From positions 868,001 to 932,000 of the forward strand of contig NZ_CP069338.1 in assembly GCF_016859125.1 (NCBI RefSeq): a stretch of 64,000 nt of DNA. Direction: 5' to 3'. Shown one piece after another: positions 41,852 through 50,644 of this stretch (positions are counted from its first letter, which is position 1; every line of letters begins with the position of its first letter). The stretch is from Archangium violaceum. Its GTDB lineage: Bacteria; Myxococcota; Myxococcia; Myxococcales; Myxococcaceae. The notes beneath the pieces were generated by a model. That model had not been told where the DNA came from. It was given only the letters and a program-made list of their open reading frames with translations, and did not search any database. Both the position numbers and the translations under genes were made by a program.

Positions 41852-43417
41852 CTAGCGCGTGGCGCACGACACCCGCCTGAGGGCATCGCCGAGCAAACGG
41901 AGTGGATCCGCGGATAGCTCGATCGCTCGCCAGGCCACGTAGCCATCCGGACGGATCAGCGAGGCCCCTCCCGTCCCGAGGCCAAACGCCGTCCGGAAGG
42001 CGTTCTCATCGGACGGACGCACCTCGACGCCGATGCGGAGGCACTGCACGTCGATACCCAATTGCTTGCCGACTTGCGCTACGGCAGGGCACCACCGCTC
42101 GTCCAGGGCGAGCAGCACCCAACCTCGCTGGAACAAGTCGAGCGTGGACACCCGCTCGTCGTCTTTGAACACCCACGCATGCGGCGCGCGCGTGCCGGGT
42201 TGACCGGCCCACTGCTCGGGCCGCAGCGCGGATGGAAGCTCGTTGCCGGCATCGAGCACCGCGGTCGAGCGATACAACTGACCGAACTCCATCGCGGCGT
42301 CGTCGATGATCGGCACCTTCCTGGAGCCCTCCGCCGCGTCCGCCGCGTAGTCGTCCCGGGCGAATAGCTGCTCATGTCGGAGCCATGCGATCGGGCGCCG
42401 TTCGGCATCGTAGGTATCGAGCAGCCGCGGCGCCGACGCACCAGAGAGGACCGCGGACAACTTCCACGCGAGATTGTGGGCATCCTCGATGCCGGTGTTC
42501 GCACCATAGCCACCCCGAGTCGGTGGCAGGGTGTGCGCGGCATCTCCGGCCAGGAAGATCCTTCCGGACGCGAAGCTGTCCGCGATGCGTGCGCTCAGCT
42601 CCCAACGGCCGGTGGTGATGAGCTCGACCTCGAGGTCCGTCCTGCCAATCGCCTTGGACACCATCACCCTCAGCGTGCCTTCGTCGCGTTCCTCGTCATC
42701 CGAGAACATCAGCACCCAGCGACCATCGCCGTAGGTCGTGAGGAACGCCTTGAATCCCGGCTGGTCGATGTTGAACTGCGAGACCCCCGCTCGAAGGTAC
42801 TCCTCGAGCGGAGCCCGGAAGAGAACGCTTCGCAGCGTCCGGATATGGCCGCGTCCCGTCCGGCCGATCCCCAATGCCTCGCGAATCGGGCTGTCATGAC
42901 CATCCGCCGCGATCAGATACGCAGCCCGCATCGCGTACTCTCGTCCATCGCGAGCGCGCAGCGAGGCGACGACACCGTCGGCATTCTGATCGAAGCCGAT
43001 CAGCTCCGTTTCGAGCCGGATGTCGGCACCGAGAGAGAGCGCTTTCTCACGAAGGATGGGCTCGAGACGATCCTGGGAGAGCGCGGCGCCCGCGCACGGC
43101 GAGTACTCAAGCCTGGGCGCCTGCCGGGTCTCGGGTGTCCATGGGGTCTCCTCGAACCACTTTCCGGCCAGACTCTCGACCCGGCCCCGGCGCAGCCGGA
43201 AGTCGGCCGGCACCTGCGGAATGCGGGAGCCCAGCCCGACCGCGCGAAAGAGCTCCATCGTCCTCGGCGTGTAGCCGATCGCACGCGGATGCGGTGAGCT
43301 GCCAGGGTGCCGCTCGACGAGAACGGTTGGCACACCACGCCACGAGAGGAACATCGCGGCAGACAAGCCCACCAGGCCGCCCCCGACCACGAGCACTGAG
43401 GTTGAATCCGTTTTCAT
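41852..43417 (-). CDS. FAD-dependent aromatic monooxygenase (PheA/TfdB type)
   Basis: 521 residues, flavoprotein hydroxylase. N-terminal FAD loop VVGGGLVGLSAAMFLSWRG, second motif around AAYLIAADGHDSPIREALG, and ribose-binding GDAAHTLPPTRGGYGANTGI are intact; the C-terminal thioredoxin-like domain (DLFQRGWVLLALDERW) marks the PheA/TfdB subgroup that acts on phenols and polyketides. ATG 43417 has GGAGG upstream. It is divergent from a TetR gene 90 bp away with an operator palindrome between them, so expression is likely induced by an aromatic ligand. A decayed piece of the same gene lies at 31838. Confidence 0.92.
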   Translation of the reverse strand: MKTDSTSVLVVGGGLVGLSAAMFLSWRGVPTVLVERHPGSSPHPRAIGYTPRTMELFRAVGLGSRIPQVPADFRLRRGRVESLAGKWFEETPWTPETRQAPRLEYSPCAGAALSQDRLEPILREKALSLGADIRLETELIGFDQNADGVVASLRARDGREYAMRAAYLIAADGHDSPIREALGIGRTGRGHIRTLRSVLFRAPLEEYLRAGVSQFNIDQPGFKAFLTTYGDGRWVLMFSDDEERDEGTLRVMVSKAIGRTDLEVELITTGRWELSARIADSFASGRIFLAGDAAHTLPPTRGGYGANTGIEDAHNLAWKLSAVLSGASAPRLLDTYDAERRPIAWLRHEQLFARDDYAADAAEGSRKVPIIDDAAMEFGQLYRSTAVLDAGNELPSALRPEQWAGQPGTRAPHAWVFKDDERVSTLDLFQRGWVLLALDERWCPAVAQVGKQLGIDVQCLRIGVEVRPSDENAFRTAFGLGTGGASLIRPDGYVAWRAIELSADPLRLLGDALRRVSCATR

Positions 43418-43428
43418 CACCGCCTCCA

Positions 43429-43456
43429 ATACACCGTATCGACAAATACAGTGTAT
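43429..43456. promoter_or_regulatory. Probable TetR operator palindrome
   Basis: ATACACCGTAT (43429-43439) and ATACAGTGTAT (43446-43456) form an inverted repeat with one mismatch in eleven and a six-base spacer. It sits 12 bp upstream of the monooxygenase start codon and 51 bp from the TetR start, the usual place for a shared operator. Confidence 0.75.
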
Positions 43457-43507
43457 CGGGCGACCAGGGTTGTCAACCACGTTCCATTCGGGACAAGAAG
43501 GGCCGCG

Positions 43508-44245
43508 ATGACCGCTCGACAGAAACCGCCCGCGGCCGATGCGGCTCTCATCTGGGAGCGCCCCGAGCCCGCGAACCGTCCCGCCCCCGGACCCCTGAGC
43601 AGGGAGCGGATCGTGCGCGCCGCCATCGCGTTGGCCGACAAGGACGGCCTCGCCTCGGTGTCGTTGCGAAAGGTTGGAGCCGAGCTCAATGCCGGGCCGA
43701 TGCGGCTCTACGGCTATCTCTCCACCAAGGAGGAGCTGCTCGAGCTCATGGTGGACGCGGTCTACGGCGAAATGGCGTCCGCCGGGCCGATCCGCGGAGA
43801 CTGGCGCGAGGCGCTCCGGTCGATCGCGCAGCGCACCCGGCAGGCGGCCAAGAAGCACAAGTGGTTCATCGACCTGCTGGGAGGCCGCCATCATCTCGGC
43901 CCGAATGCCCTCGCCCATCTCGAGGCGTCACTCGCCGCGTTGAGCGAGACGCCGGGCTTCGAGAACATCGATGACGTCCTCCAGGCCGTCGGGACGGTCA
44001 ATGCCTACGTCATCGGCGCGCTCCTGAGCGAAGCCAGCGAGCTGCGTGCCGAGCTCGAGAGCGGCATGAACGAGACGGAATGGCAGAACGCCACGTGGCC
44101 CTACATCCAGCGGATGATCGCCACCGGCCGCTTCCCGACGCTCGCCAGGGTGGTTCGGGACGCCACCCACCCCTCGTCCGAGGTCCGATTCGACAGGGGG
44201 CTGGACTGCGTGCTCGACGGCATCGCGGCGCGACTTCCTCGCTGA
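43508..44245 (+). CDS. TetR/AcrR-family repressor with TetR_C-type domain
   Basis: 245 residues. A 35-residue leader (DAALIWERPEPANRPAPGP) precedes the HTH: SRERIVRAAIALADKDG, LASVSLRKVGAELNAGPM, RLYGYLSTKEELLELMVDA. The ligand domain has the tetracycline-repressor-like C-terminal form (VGTVNAYVIGALLSE). ATG 43508 chosen over an in-frame ATG at 43451 that would overlap the operator. It controls, by inference, the divergent monooxygenase gene via the palindrome at 43429. Confidence 0.9.
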   Translation: MTARQKPPAADAALIWERPEPANRPAPGPLSRERIVRAAIALADKDGLASVSLRKVGAELNAGPMRLYGYLSTKEELLELMVDAVYGEMASAGPIRGDWREALRSIAQRTRQAAKKHKWFIDLLGGRHHLGPNALAHLEASLAALSETPGFENIDDVLQAVGTVNAYVIGALLSEASELRAELESGMNETEWQNATWPYIQRMIATGRFPTLARVVRDATHPSSEVRFDRGLDCVLDGIAARLPR

Positions 44246-44453
44246 ACGATTCAACGGGGGAAACATTTGAAACGTTCGTTGTCTGGCGGAGCGCCGGGGC
44301 CCACCGGGTGATGGAGGGAGGGCACGTACGCGGAAAGCGGGTGTTCGTCACGTGGGCCCGGAAGTCAGGTCCGCACTGCACCCGCCGTCATTCCAGACAA
44401 CGAAGTCCCAGCATCCCACCCTTTCGCGCCCGGCCGACGAGGCCCTACACGCC

Positions 44454-44502
44454 ACCGCACTCTGACTGCCGGGGTCGCGGGTTCGAATCCCGCCGGGTCC
44501 AC
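44454..44502 (+). tRNA. 3' part of a tRNA, 5' half missing
   Basis: Contains an anticodon-arm-like CCGCA-CTCTGAC-TGCCG (one stem mismatch, would give CTG), a variable stretch, a perfect T-arm GCGGG TTCGAAT CCCGC and acceptor strand CGGGTCC A. No D-arm or 5' acceptor strand precedes it. A truncated tRNA gene, possibly tRNA-Gln by the CTG loop, but the arm is degenerate and the identity is uncertain. Confidence 0.5.
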
Positions 44503-44508
44503 TCTCAC

Positions 44509-44535
44509 GGGCCCGTAGCTCAGATGGTAGAGCAC
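44509..44535 (+). tRNA. 5' part of a second tRNA, 3' part missing
   Basis: GGGCCCG acceptor strand, then a D-arm TAGCTCAGATGGTAGAGCA, seven bases after the first fragment. It could pair with the acceptor strand CGGGTCC of the fragment before it. After 44535 the sequence departs from tRNA. The layout suggests a tandem tRNA pair reduced by deletion. Confidence 0.55.
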
Positions 44536-44582
44536 GAATTGACGGCTTCCTCACTCGGGCGCAAAGCTTTCCGTCAGTACCA

Positions 44583-44614
44583 GAGGGCGGCCCCCTGTTA
44601 CGGGGGCCGCCCTC
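44583..44614 (+). terminator. Strong hairpin terminator
   Basis: Perfect 13-bp stem GAGGGCGGCCCCC / GGGGGCCGCCCTC with a six-base loop, followed by CCGCTTT. It probably ended the tRNA transcript and now insulates the downstream monooxygenase gene. Confidence 0.75.
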
Positions 44615-44665
44615 CGCTTTGATGCACACCGGAGCCGAGAGGCGCTGACGACAGAGGGACGAGGC

Positions 44666-45838
44666 ATGCACACGGCTGAGCGGACGGCATTGATCATCGG
44701 TGGAGGCCTGGGCGGTTTGACGGCGGCGCTCGCCTTGCACCAGCGGGGCTGGCGGGTGGAGGTTTTCGAGCAGGCGCCCCAGCTCCGGGAGGTGGGCTCG
44801 GGGCTGATGCTCTCCCCCAACGCCATGCGCGTCCTGTTCGGGCTGGGACTGCGGCACGCGGTGGAGCGGGGAGTCGTGGTGACCCAGGCGGAGATGTGTA
44901 CATGGCGGGGGACGGCGCTGACGAAGGAGCGAACGGAGGAACTGCCCTGCGAGGGGGCACCGCCCGTGCTCTTCCACCGGGCGGCCGTGCATGGCGCCCT
45001 GAACGAGGCGCTGGGTGACGAGATTCCGGTGCACCTGGGGGCGCGGCTGGCCCGCTTCGAGGAGGACGGGGCCGGGGTAGTGGCGCACTTCGAGGACGGA
45101 CGGGCGGCGAGGGGCGAGCTGTTGGTGGGAGCGGATGGGTTGCGCTCGGCGGTGCGTGCGCAGCTGCACCCGGGAGAGCCCTTGCGCTATGCCGGCCATC
45201 CCTGCTGGCGCGGACTGGCGCGTGGTTTCGAGCACCCGGGACTGCCGCGGGGGATGCTGCGCGAGACGCAGGGCCAAGGGGCACGCTTCGGCATGGGTCA
45301 TGTGCGCGAGGACGTCGTCTACTGGTGGGCCACCGCCGACTGGCCCCAGGGGCAGCCGGTCCCGGGGGGCGACAAGGCCTTCCTGCGGGAGGTCTTCCGG
45401 ACGGCCCATGCACCCATCCCGGAGCTCATCGCCGCCACGGACGAAGCGGACCTGCTGCGCAACGATCTCCTCGATCGGCCGCCGCTCGAGCGGTGGGGGC
45501 GGGGCCGGGTGACGCTACTGGGGGACGCGGCGCATCCCATGATGCCCAACCTGGGGCAGGGGGCGTGCTCGGCCATCGAGGATGGGGGCGTACTGGCCCA
45601 GGCGTTGAGCGGGACGGAGAACATCGAGCACGGCCTGCGGGATTACGAGGCCCGGCGCCGGGAGCGCACCGCGTGGCTGCAGCGGACTTCGTGGCGCTTC
45701 GGTGTCATTGGCCAGTGGAAGCACCCGCTCGCCGTCTGGATGCGCGAGCAGTCCATCCGGCTGGCCCCGGCGCGTGTCATGCGACGGCAGTACGAACAGC
45801 TCTGGGGCTGGCGGCTGGAGTCGGGTGCTTCGAGATGA
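44666..45838 (+). CDS. FAD-dependent monooxygenase (salicylate hydroxylase/PHBH-like)
   Basis: 390 residues. FAD motif ALIIGGGLGGLTAALAL, LMLSPNAMRVLFGLGL typical of single-component aromatic or squalene-like hydroxylases, middle motif ELLVGADGLRSAVRAQL and C-terminal VTLLGDAAHPMMPNLGQGAC. It is soluble and probably acts on a small aromatic or polyene substrate. GAGGGACGAGG lies ahead of the ATG. The stop overlaps the start of the acetyltransferase gene (ATGA), so the two are translated together. Confidence 0.9.
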   Translation: MHTAERTALIIGGGLGGLTAALALHQRGWRVEVFEQAPQLREVGSGLMLSPNAMRVLFGLGLRHAVERGVVVTQAEMCTWRGTALTKERTEELPCEGAPPVLFHRAAVHGALNEALGDEIPVHLGARLARFEEDGAGVVAHFEDGRAARGELLVGADGLRSAVRAQLHPGEPLRYAGHPCWRGLARGFEHPGLPRGMLRETQGQGARFGMGHVREDVVYWWATADWPQGQPVPGGDKAFLREVFRTAHAPIPELIAATDEADLLRNDLLDRPPLERWGRGRVTLLGDAAHPMMPNLGQGACSAIEDGGVLAQALSGTENIEHGLRDYEARRRERTAWLQRTSWRFGVIGQWKHPLAVWMREQSIRLAPARVMRRQYEQLWGWRLESGASR

Positions 45839-46386
45839 CCGGTACCCTCACCGTGCGCCCCTACGCGCCATCCGATTGGGAGGCGATCAATCGCATCCAC
45901 GACGCTGCCCGTGTCGACGAACTGGCCTCTTCCGTGGGAGTGGAGGCCTTCCTTCCCCTGCGGCAGACGTTCGAGAATGAAGGACTCTTCGATGGCCTCG
46001 TCTGGGTTGCCGAGCTCGATGGAGTCGTCGCGGGATTCCTCGCGTTCTCCGACGACGAGGTCACCTGGATGTACGTTGCTCCCGAGCTCTACCGACGCGG
46101 CGTTGGCCGCGCCCTGCTTCGACACGCCCTGAGCCAGGCAGGGGAGCGCGTCGAGCTCACGGTGCTCGACGGCAATCACCCGGCCCGCGCGTTGTACGAG
46201 AGCGAGGGCTTCGTCCTCGAGCGCACGACGAGCGGCAAGCTCGTCGGAAACGAGGCATTCGACGCGACCGGCCACACGCTCGTCTGGCACCGGACAGGTG
46301 ACCTCCCGGCCTCGGCGACTCCGAGGCCAGGAGGAGTAGCGCTCCAGCGCCCCCTCACTTCCGTCGCTTGGGATGGAGCCGACTGA
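45835..46386 (+). CDS. GNAT N-acetyltransferase
   Basis: 183 residues starting in the ATGA overlap with the monooxygenase gene. GNAT features: RPYAPSDWEAINRIHDAA at the start, WVAELDGVVAGFLAFSD, acetyl-CoA loop region VAPELYRRGVGRALLRHAL and LDGNHPARALYESEGF. About 25 residues at the end (PASATPRPGGVALQRPLTS) look non-homologous and overlap the 3' end of the convergent rsgA gene by 32 bp. The acetyl acceptor is unknown; coupling to a monooxygenase hints at modification of the same small molecule. Confidence 0.87.
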   Translation: MTGTLTVRPYAPSDWEAINRIHDAARVDELASSVGVEAFLPLRQTFENEGLFDGLVWVAELDGVVAGFLAFSDDEVTWMYVAPELYRRGVGRALLRHALSQAGERVELTVLDGNHPARALYESEGFVLERTTSGKLVGNEAFDATGHTLVWHRTGDLPASATPRPGGVALQRPLTSVAWDGAD

Positions 46387-47431
46387 TCTCGCGCCCCATA
46401 CGACCGAACTGCTTCTCCTTGCGGTGCTGTTCCTGGCGGGCCCAGCCATCCTGGCGCGCGGCCTGATGGGCCTGCTCGCGGGCGAGCTTGTGCAGGCTCG
46501 ACAGACGCGCCTCGTCGAGCTCGCCGCGTGCGACGGCCTCTCGAACCACGCAGCCCGGTTCATGCGCGTGGGTGCAGTCCCTGAAGCGGCACTCGGCGGC
46601 CAGGGTCTCGATGTCCGTGAAGACTCCGGCCAGGGAGGAGGACTGGGCCCAGAGCTGAAGCTCTCTCAGCCCCGGCGTGTCCACGAGAAGGGCCTGGGCG
46701 CCATTCTCGAGGGGTACCGGGAGGAGCTGGCGATGGGTGGTGGTATGCCTGCCCTTCTCGTCCACTTCGCGCACCTCGCCCGTGGCGAGCACCTCGGCTC
46801 CGAGCAGGCGGTTGATCAGGGTGGACTTGCCCACGCCGGAGGAGCCCACCACCGCCACGGTGCAACCCGCGTGGAGATGGACACGAAGCGCATCCATCCC
46901 CGAGGCGTGGAGCGCGCTCACCGCGAGCACTGGCACACCGGGGGCCACCGCGCCGAGCTCGGCCACGAGCGCGTCGACATCGGGGCTCAGGTCAGCCTTG
47001 TTCACCACCACGATGGGCTCCGCGCCACCGCCCTGGACTGCCACCAGGTAGCGCTCGACGCGGCGGGGGTTGAAGTCACGACCCGTGGAAGTGACGACGA
47101 ACACCTTGTCCACATTGGCCGCGAGGATCTGGGCCCGCGTGCGCCGGCCCGCGGACTGACGAACGATCCGGGTTCGCCGCTGGAAAAGGTGGACGATTCG
47201 AGCCGGCTGGCCGGGTTGAATCGCGACCCAATCCCCCACGGCGGGCATGTCTTCCGACGTGAAGCTGAAGCGTCCGGCCAGCACCGCTTCGGCCTCGCCG
47301 GCCGTGGTGAATGTCAGGTAGCGCGATCCGTGCTCCAGCGCCACGCGGGCTGGAACGAGTGAGGAATCAGAGAGGGTATCGAACTGCGATTGAAGGTCCG
47401 GGCCGAAGCCCAGGTTGGAAAGGGAGAACAA
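46355..47431 (-). CDS. rsgA: Ribosome small-subunit-dependent GTPase A
   Basis: 358 residues; assembly GTPase that checks maturation of the 30S subunit. Circularly permuted GTPase motifs in order: NKAD (G4), GSSGVGKSTLINRLLG (G1), DTPGLREL (G3). An OB-fold precedes them (MPAVGDWVAIQPGQPARI) and the zinc knuckle CRFRDCTHAHEPGC follows. The start is a TTG at 47431 with AGGAG nine bases upstream. The C-terminal Lys/Arg-rich helix is typical. Convergent overlap of 32 bp with the acetyltransferase. Confidence 0.95.
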   Translation of the reverse strand: MFSLSNLGFGPDLQSQFDTLSDSSLVPARVALEHGSRYLTFTTAGEAEAVLAGRFSFTSEDMPAVGDWVAIQPGQPARIVHLFQRRTRIVRQSAGRRTRAQILAANVDKVFVVTSTGRDFNPRRVERYLVAVQGGGAEPIVVVNKADLSPDVDALVAELGAVAPGVPVLAVSALHASGMDALRVHLHAGCTVAVVGSSGVGKSTLINRLLGAEVLATGEVREVDEKGRHTTTHRQLLPVPLENGAQALLVDTPGLRELQLWAQSSSLAGVFTDIETLAAECRFRDCTHAHEPGCVVREAVARGELDEARLSSLHKLAREQAHQAARQDGWARQEQHRKEKQFGRMGREISRLHPKRRK

Positions 47432-47698
47432 GACACACTGCTCCTACGGACGGCTGGTTCACGACCAGGAGGCCGTCGGGCAGAGCAGGGACTCCGTCAG
47501 CGAGAGGAAACGTCAGCGCGCCGGAGGGCTGCCCGGAAGAACGGCCTCGACTTGAAGGAGCTTGTTCTGGACATCCATAGGCGTTCTCCGGGCACACGCC
47601 CTGGGGGCGTGGGGTGTTCCCCTCATGAATAACATCGGACGGCGCTCGACCCAATCCACTGACAGGTCTGAGTGTAGATTCCCATCAGCGAGGAGCCC

Positions 47699-48241
47699 AT
47701 GCAATTGAGCGGAAACGTCATCGTGCTGAATGCTCCTTCGGTCGCGGGCAAGACGAGCATCCAGAAGAAGCTCCAGGAGCTCCTCGAGGAGCCCTACCTG
47801 GCAATGGGGATCGACTCGATCCTCGTCGCCATGCTGCCGACGCGCTACTTCATGGGCTCGCATCCTGATGGAGAGCAGGTGCTCAATGGCGCGCCCGCCA
47901 TGGACGAGAACGGCTCGCCACTCTTCACGCTGCGTTTCGGACCCAAGGGGCAGCGAGTCATCGCAGGCATGCACCATGCCATCGCGGCGTTCGCGGAGCA
48001 GGGCAACAACGTCATCGAGGACTACATCCTCTACGAGCGCGAATGGCTCCCCGACTTCGCGAATGCGCTGCGCTCCGTCAACGCGTATTTCGTTGGGGTG
48101 CGAATTCCCCTGGAGGCCCTCGAGGAGCGGGAGCGGCAGCGGGCGACGTCTCCACGAGGACATGCCAGCTCCATCCAGGGCGGGTGGGCACTCCGCCAGA
48201 CCAAGGCCCGGGTCGCGCCACTCCACGAAGGGTGGCGCTAG
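47699..48241 (+). CDS. Chloramphenicol-phosphotransferase-like P-loop kinase
   Basis: 180 residues. The first 20 residues form a P-loop (IVLNAPSVAGKTSIQKKLQ), followed by LAMGIDSILVAMLPTRYF, HHAIAAFAEQGNNVIEDYIL, and FVGVRIPLEALEERERQR. This is the order seen in CPT-type kinases that phosphorylate small molecules. After ERERQRATSPRG the usual GLARxQ segment is not recognised; the last 28 residues (HASSIQGGWALRQTK) look like another frame, so the gene may be frameshifted near its end. Substrate unknown; could be antibiotic resistance. Convergent with the next acetyltransferase, 10 bp apart. Confidence 0.75.
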   Translation: MQLSGNVIVLNAPSVAGKTSIQKKLQELLEEPYLAMGIDSILVAMLPTRYFMGSHPDGEQVLNGAPAMDENGSPLFTLRFGPKGQRVIAGMHHAIAAFAEQGNNVIEDYILYEREWLPDFANALRSVNAYFVGVRIPLEALEERERQRATSPRGHASSIQGGWALRQTKARVAPLHEGWR

Positions 48242-48251
48242 AGGACGAGCC

Positions 48252-48794
48252 TCACTTCCGTCGCGCCCGCCACTCCTCGCGGCTCTGCCCCCAGGCCTCG
48301 ATGACTGCGGTGTCATAGGGCGGTGGCAGCTTCACCGGGCCTTTCACTCGCGAACCCAGCCGGCGGGCGACCTCCTGGGACGGCGTGTTCTCCGGAGCGA
48401 TGCAGTGGATGACCTCCGTCCATCCGAGATGGTCGAAGGCCCAGTCGATGGAGGCCGTCGCCGCCTCGGTGGCGTAACCCTTGCCCCAGCAATCGCGAAT
48501 CAGGCCCCAGCCAACCTCCGTGCCCGGCCAGCCCTCCGGCTTCCACGGACCCACGCGGCCCACCCAGCGGCCCGTGGACTTCTCCAGCACGGAGAACATG
48601 GCGAAGCCCTGCAGCGCCCACGAACCCGCCATCGCGCTCATCGCCCGCCAGACCATCGAGCGGGGCTGGACGCCTCCGATGAAGCGCGCGGACTCCGGAT
48701 CCCCCGCGAGGGTCACGAAGCCCTCCAGATCCTCCAGCGCCGTGGGGCGCAGGATGAGGCGTGCGGTCTCGATCGTGGGTCCAGGGGCGATCAT
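48252..48794 (-). CDS. GNAT acetyltransferase, RimJ/RimL type
   Basis: 180 residues. ETARLILRPTALEDLEGFVT at the N-terminus is the RimJ/RimL signature, followed by VGRVGPWKPEGWPGTEVGW, the acetyl-CoA loop RDCWGKGYATEAATASIDW and IAPENTPSQEVARRLG. Such enzymes acetylate protein N-termini or small substrates; specificity unknown. Stands alone, transcribed toward the CPT-like kinase. Confidence 0.9.
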   Translation of the reverse strand: MIAPGPTIETARLILRPTALEDLEGFVTLAGDPESARFIGGVQPRSMVWRAMSAMAGSWALQGFAMFSVLEKSTGRWVGRVGPWKPEGWPGTEVGWGLIRDCWGKGYATEAATASIDWAFDHLGWTEVIHCIAPENTPSQEVARRLGSRVKGPVKLPPPYDTAVIEAWGQSREEWRARRK

Positions 48795-49022
48795 CTGCGG
48801 TCTCCGAGGTGACGAATGGACGGGAAGCCGGTGAATCCTACTGGACCCCGCGCGGGTTCCGCTCGGCCGTTTCCATGGGATGACAGCTGCTCGCGGCCTG
48901 TGTTCCTCCGGCTACACTGGAGGCATGCTCGCCCGCGGCCATGACGCACGCATCTTCGAGGCCCCGGTTGCCTCACTCGATGGACGTGCTTAAGCGGAAG
49001 GCTCCTGTTCTGGAGGACTTTC

Positions 49023-50102
49023 ATGCTGCTTGCCCCTCTCCTCGGCCGTGTCCTGCTGCGCTTCGACGCCGGAAAGGAGGAGCTTCACGAAGATCTCTCC
49101 GCGGCGGTCTTCTCCGCCGACGGTGGCCTCTGGGTGGCCTCGGACGAGCACCACTCACTCGAGCGCTTCTCCCCGGTGAACCCACGTGTCTTCGGCGAGC
49201 ACCGGCACTTCGTCATGGCGGACCTGCTCGGGGAGGAGGTCCGCGAGGAGGTGGACATCGAGGCGCTGGACTTCCAGGACGGACACCTGTGGTTCGTGGG
49301 CTCGCACAGCGCGAAGCGCAAGAAGCCCAAGGGCAAGACGATGGTGAAGGATCTCGAGCGCCTGGCCACCGTGGAGCACCAGCCCTGGCGCTTCCTGCTC
49401 GCCCGCGTGCCGCTACCGGAGTCCGCGTCGGGCTCGGCCCGCCCGGCGAAGCTCATGCGCACGGAGGGCCGGGAGGGCCCGGGGGTGAACGTGCTCGTGG
49501 AGCTGCTGCGCCAGGATCCCCACCTGGGGCCCTTCCTCGCGCCCGCCTCGCCGGACGACCCGGACGGCGCCCTGGCCATCCCCAGCAAGGACAACGGGCT
49601 GGACATCGAGGGGCTCGCCGTCCATGGGGACCGGATCTTCCTCGGGCTCCGGGGCCCCGTGCTGCGCGGCTACGCCGTCATCCTGGAACTGGAGGTGGAG
49701 GAGGTGGGCAACGGCCTGCTGGCGCCCCGGCGGACGAAGAAGGGCAGCCCCTATCACAAACACTTCCTGGATCTGGACGGCCTGGGCATCCGCGAGCTGT
49801 GCCGCCATGGAGAGGACCTGCTCATCCTCGCGGGGCCCACCATGCCAGTGGATGGACCCATCCGGCTGTTCCGATTGCACAAGGGCCTGCTGCTCTCCGG
49901 AGACACCCTCCATCCGCAGGAGAAGGGCGTGCTGGAGCCGCTCTTCGACCTGAAGAACGGGAGCAGGGACGACAACGCCGAGGGCGTGGCCGTGTTCTCC
50001 TGGTTCGCGCCGAACGACTCCGTGCTCGTCGTCTACGACACCCCCTCGCCCCAGCGCCGTTACGAGCCGGACGGCGTGCTCGCCGACGTGTTCCGGCTCT
50101 GA
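49023..50102 (+). CDS. DUF3616-family protein
   Basis: 359 residues, no signal peptide. Family features: EDLSAAVFSADGGLWVASDE, VDIEALDFQDGHLWFVGSHS, GLDIEGLAVHGDRIFLGLRG, DLDGLGIRELCRHGEDLLIL, DDNAEGVAVFSW. Repeated WVASDE/LWFVGS/IFLGLRG blocks suggest a beta-propeller. Function not known. ATG 49023 has GGAGG a few bases upstream. Alone on the plus strand. Confidence 0.87.
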   Translation: MLLAPLLGRVLLRFDAGKEELHEDLSAAVFSADGGLWVASDEHHSLERFSPVNPRVFGEHRHFVMADLLGEEVREEVDIEALDFQDGHLWFVGSHSAKRKKPKGKTMVKDLERLATVEHQPWRFLLARVPLPESASGSARPAKLMRTEGREGPGVNVLVELLRQDPHLGPFLAPASPDDPDGALAIPSKDNGLDIEGLAVHGDRIFLGLRGPVLRGYAVILELEVEEVGNGLLAPRRTKKGSPYHKHFLDLDGLGIRELCRHGEDLLILAGPTMPVDGPIRLFRLHKGLLLSGDTLHPQEKGVLEPLFDLKNGSRDDNAEGVAVFSWFAPNDSVLVVYDTPSPQRRYEPDGVLADVFRL

Positions 50103-50125
50103 AGCCCCGGTAGTACCCTGCCCGT

Positions 50126-50644
50126 CTACGCCGCCAAATACACGGCACTCGCGATGCCCTCGTAGTCGATGATCCGGTCGCGCCGCATCCCGAGCCGCTC
50201 CGCCACGCGGAGGGAGGGCACGTTCTCCAGGTTGATGATGGCCACCACCGGAACGTCGGGGACGTGCTTCCGGGCCAACGACAGGGCCACGCGAGCCGCT
50301 TCCGTCGCATACCCCGACCCCCACGACCGGGAACTGAACCGGTAGGCGAGGTTGAGCACCCTCTGTCCTTCGAGCTCCTTGTGGCGCACGCCACTGAAGC
50401 CCACGACAGTCCCGGGCATGTCGCGCCGCTCAACGGCCCAGTACCCCACGCCGTGACGCGCCCAGTCTCCCAGCCACAGCGCCAACAGCTCGCGTGCGGC
50501 GTCCAGGGAGCGCAGGGCCGCGGAGGGATTGAACCGGTTCGTCTCCGGGTCTCCATGCAGCGTGAACACCGCGTCCAGGTCACCCTCCTGGATGCGGCGG
50601 AGCAGGAGCCGCTCGGTCATCGTGCGCTCGAAGTCTTGAATCAT
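50126..50644 (-). CDS. GNAT acetyltransferase, RimJ/RimL type
   Basis: 172 residues. TERLLLRRIQEGDLDAVFTL, GTVVGFSGVRHKELEG, RFSSRSWGSGYATEAARVAL and LENVPSLRVAERLGMRRD define the RimJ/RimL-type fold with the acetyl-CoA loop. The start may be ATG 50644 or ATG 50620 (MTERLL). Convergent with DUF3616. A long frame extending to 50812 is out of character upstream of 50644 and was not used. Confidence 0.87.
   Translation of the reverse strand: MIQDFERTMTERLLLRRIQEGDLDAVFTLHGDPETNRFNPSAALRSLDAARELLALWLGDWARHGVGYWAVERRDMPGTVVGFSGVRHKELEGQRVLNLAYRFSSRSWGSGYATEAARVALSLARKHVPDVPVVAIINLENVPSLRVAERLGMRRDRIIDYEGIASAVYLAA

Noticed and set aside
43418-43918. N-terminal extension of the monooxygenase frame up to 43918
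   Set aside because: It would overlap the divergent TetR gene and operator; the FAD motif begins right after ATG 43417 with a good SD.
47432-47698. Possible 21-codon ORF (minus, 47578-47513) starting MDVQNKLLQVEA
   Set aside because: Too short and not supported by any motif; the region is otherwise an ordinary gap.
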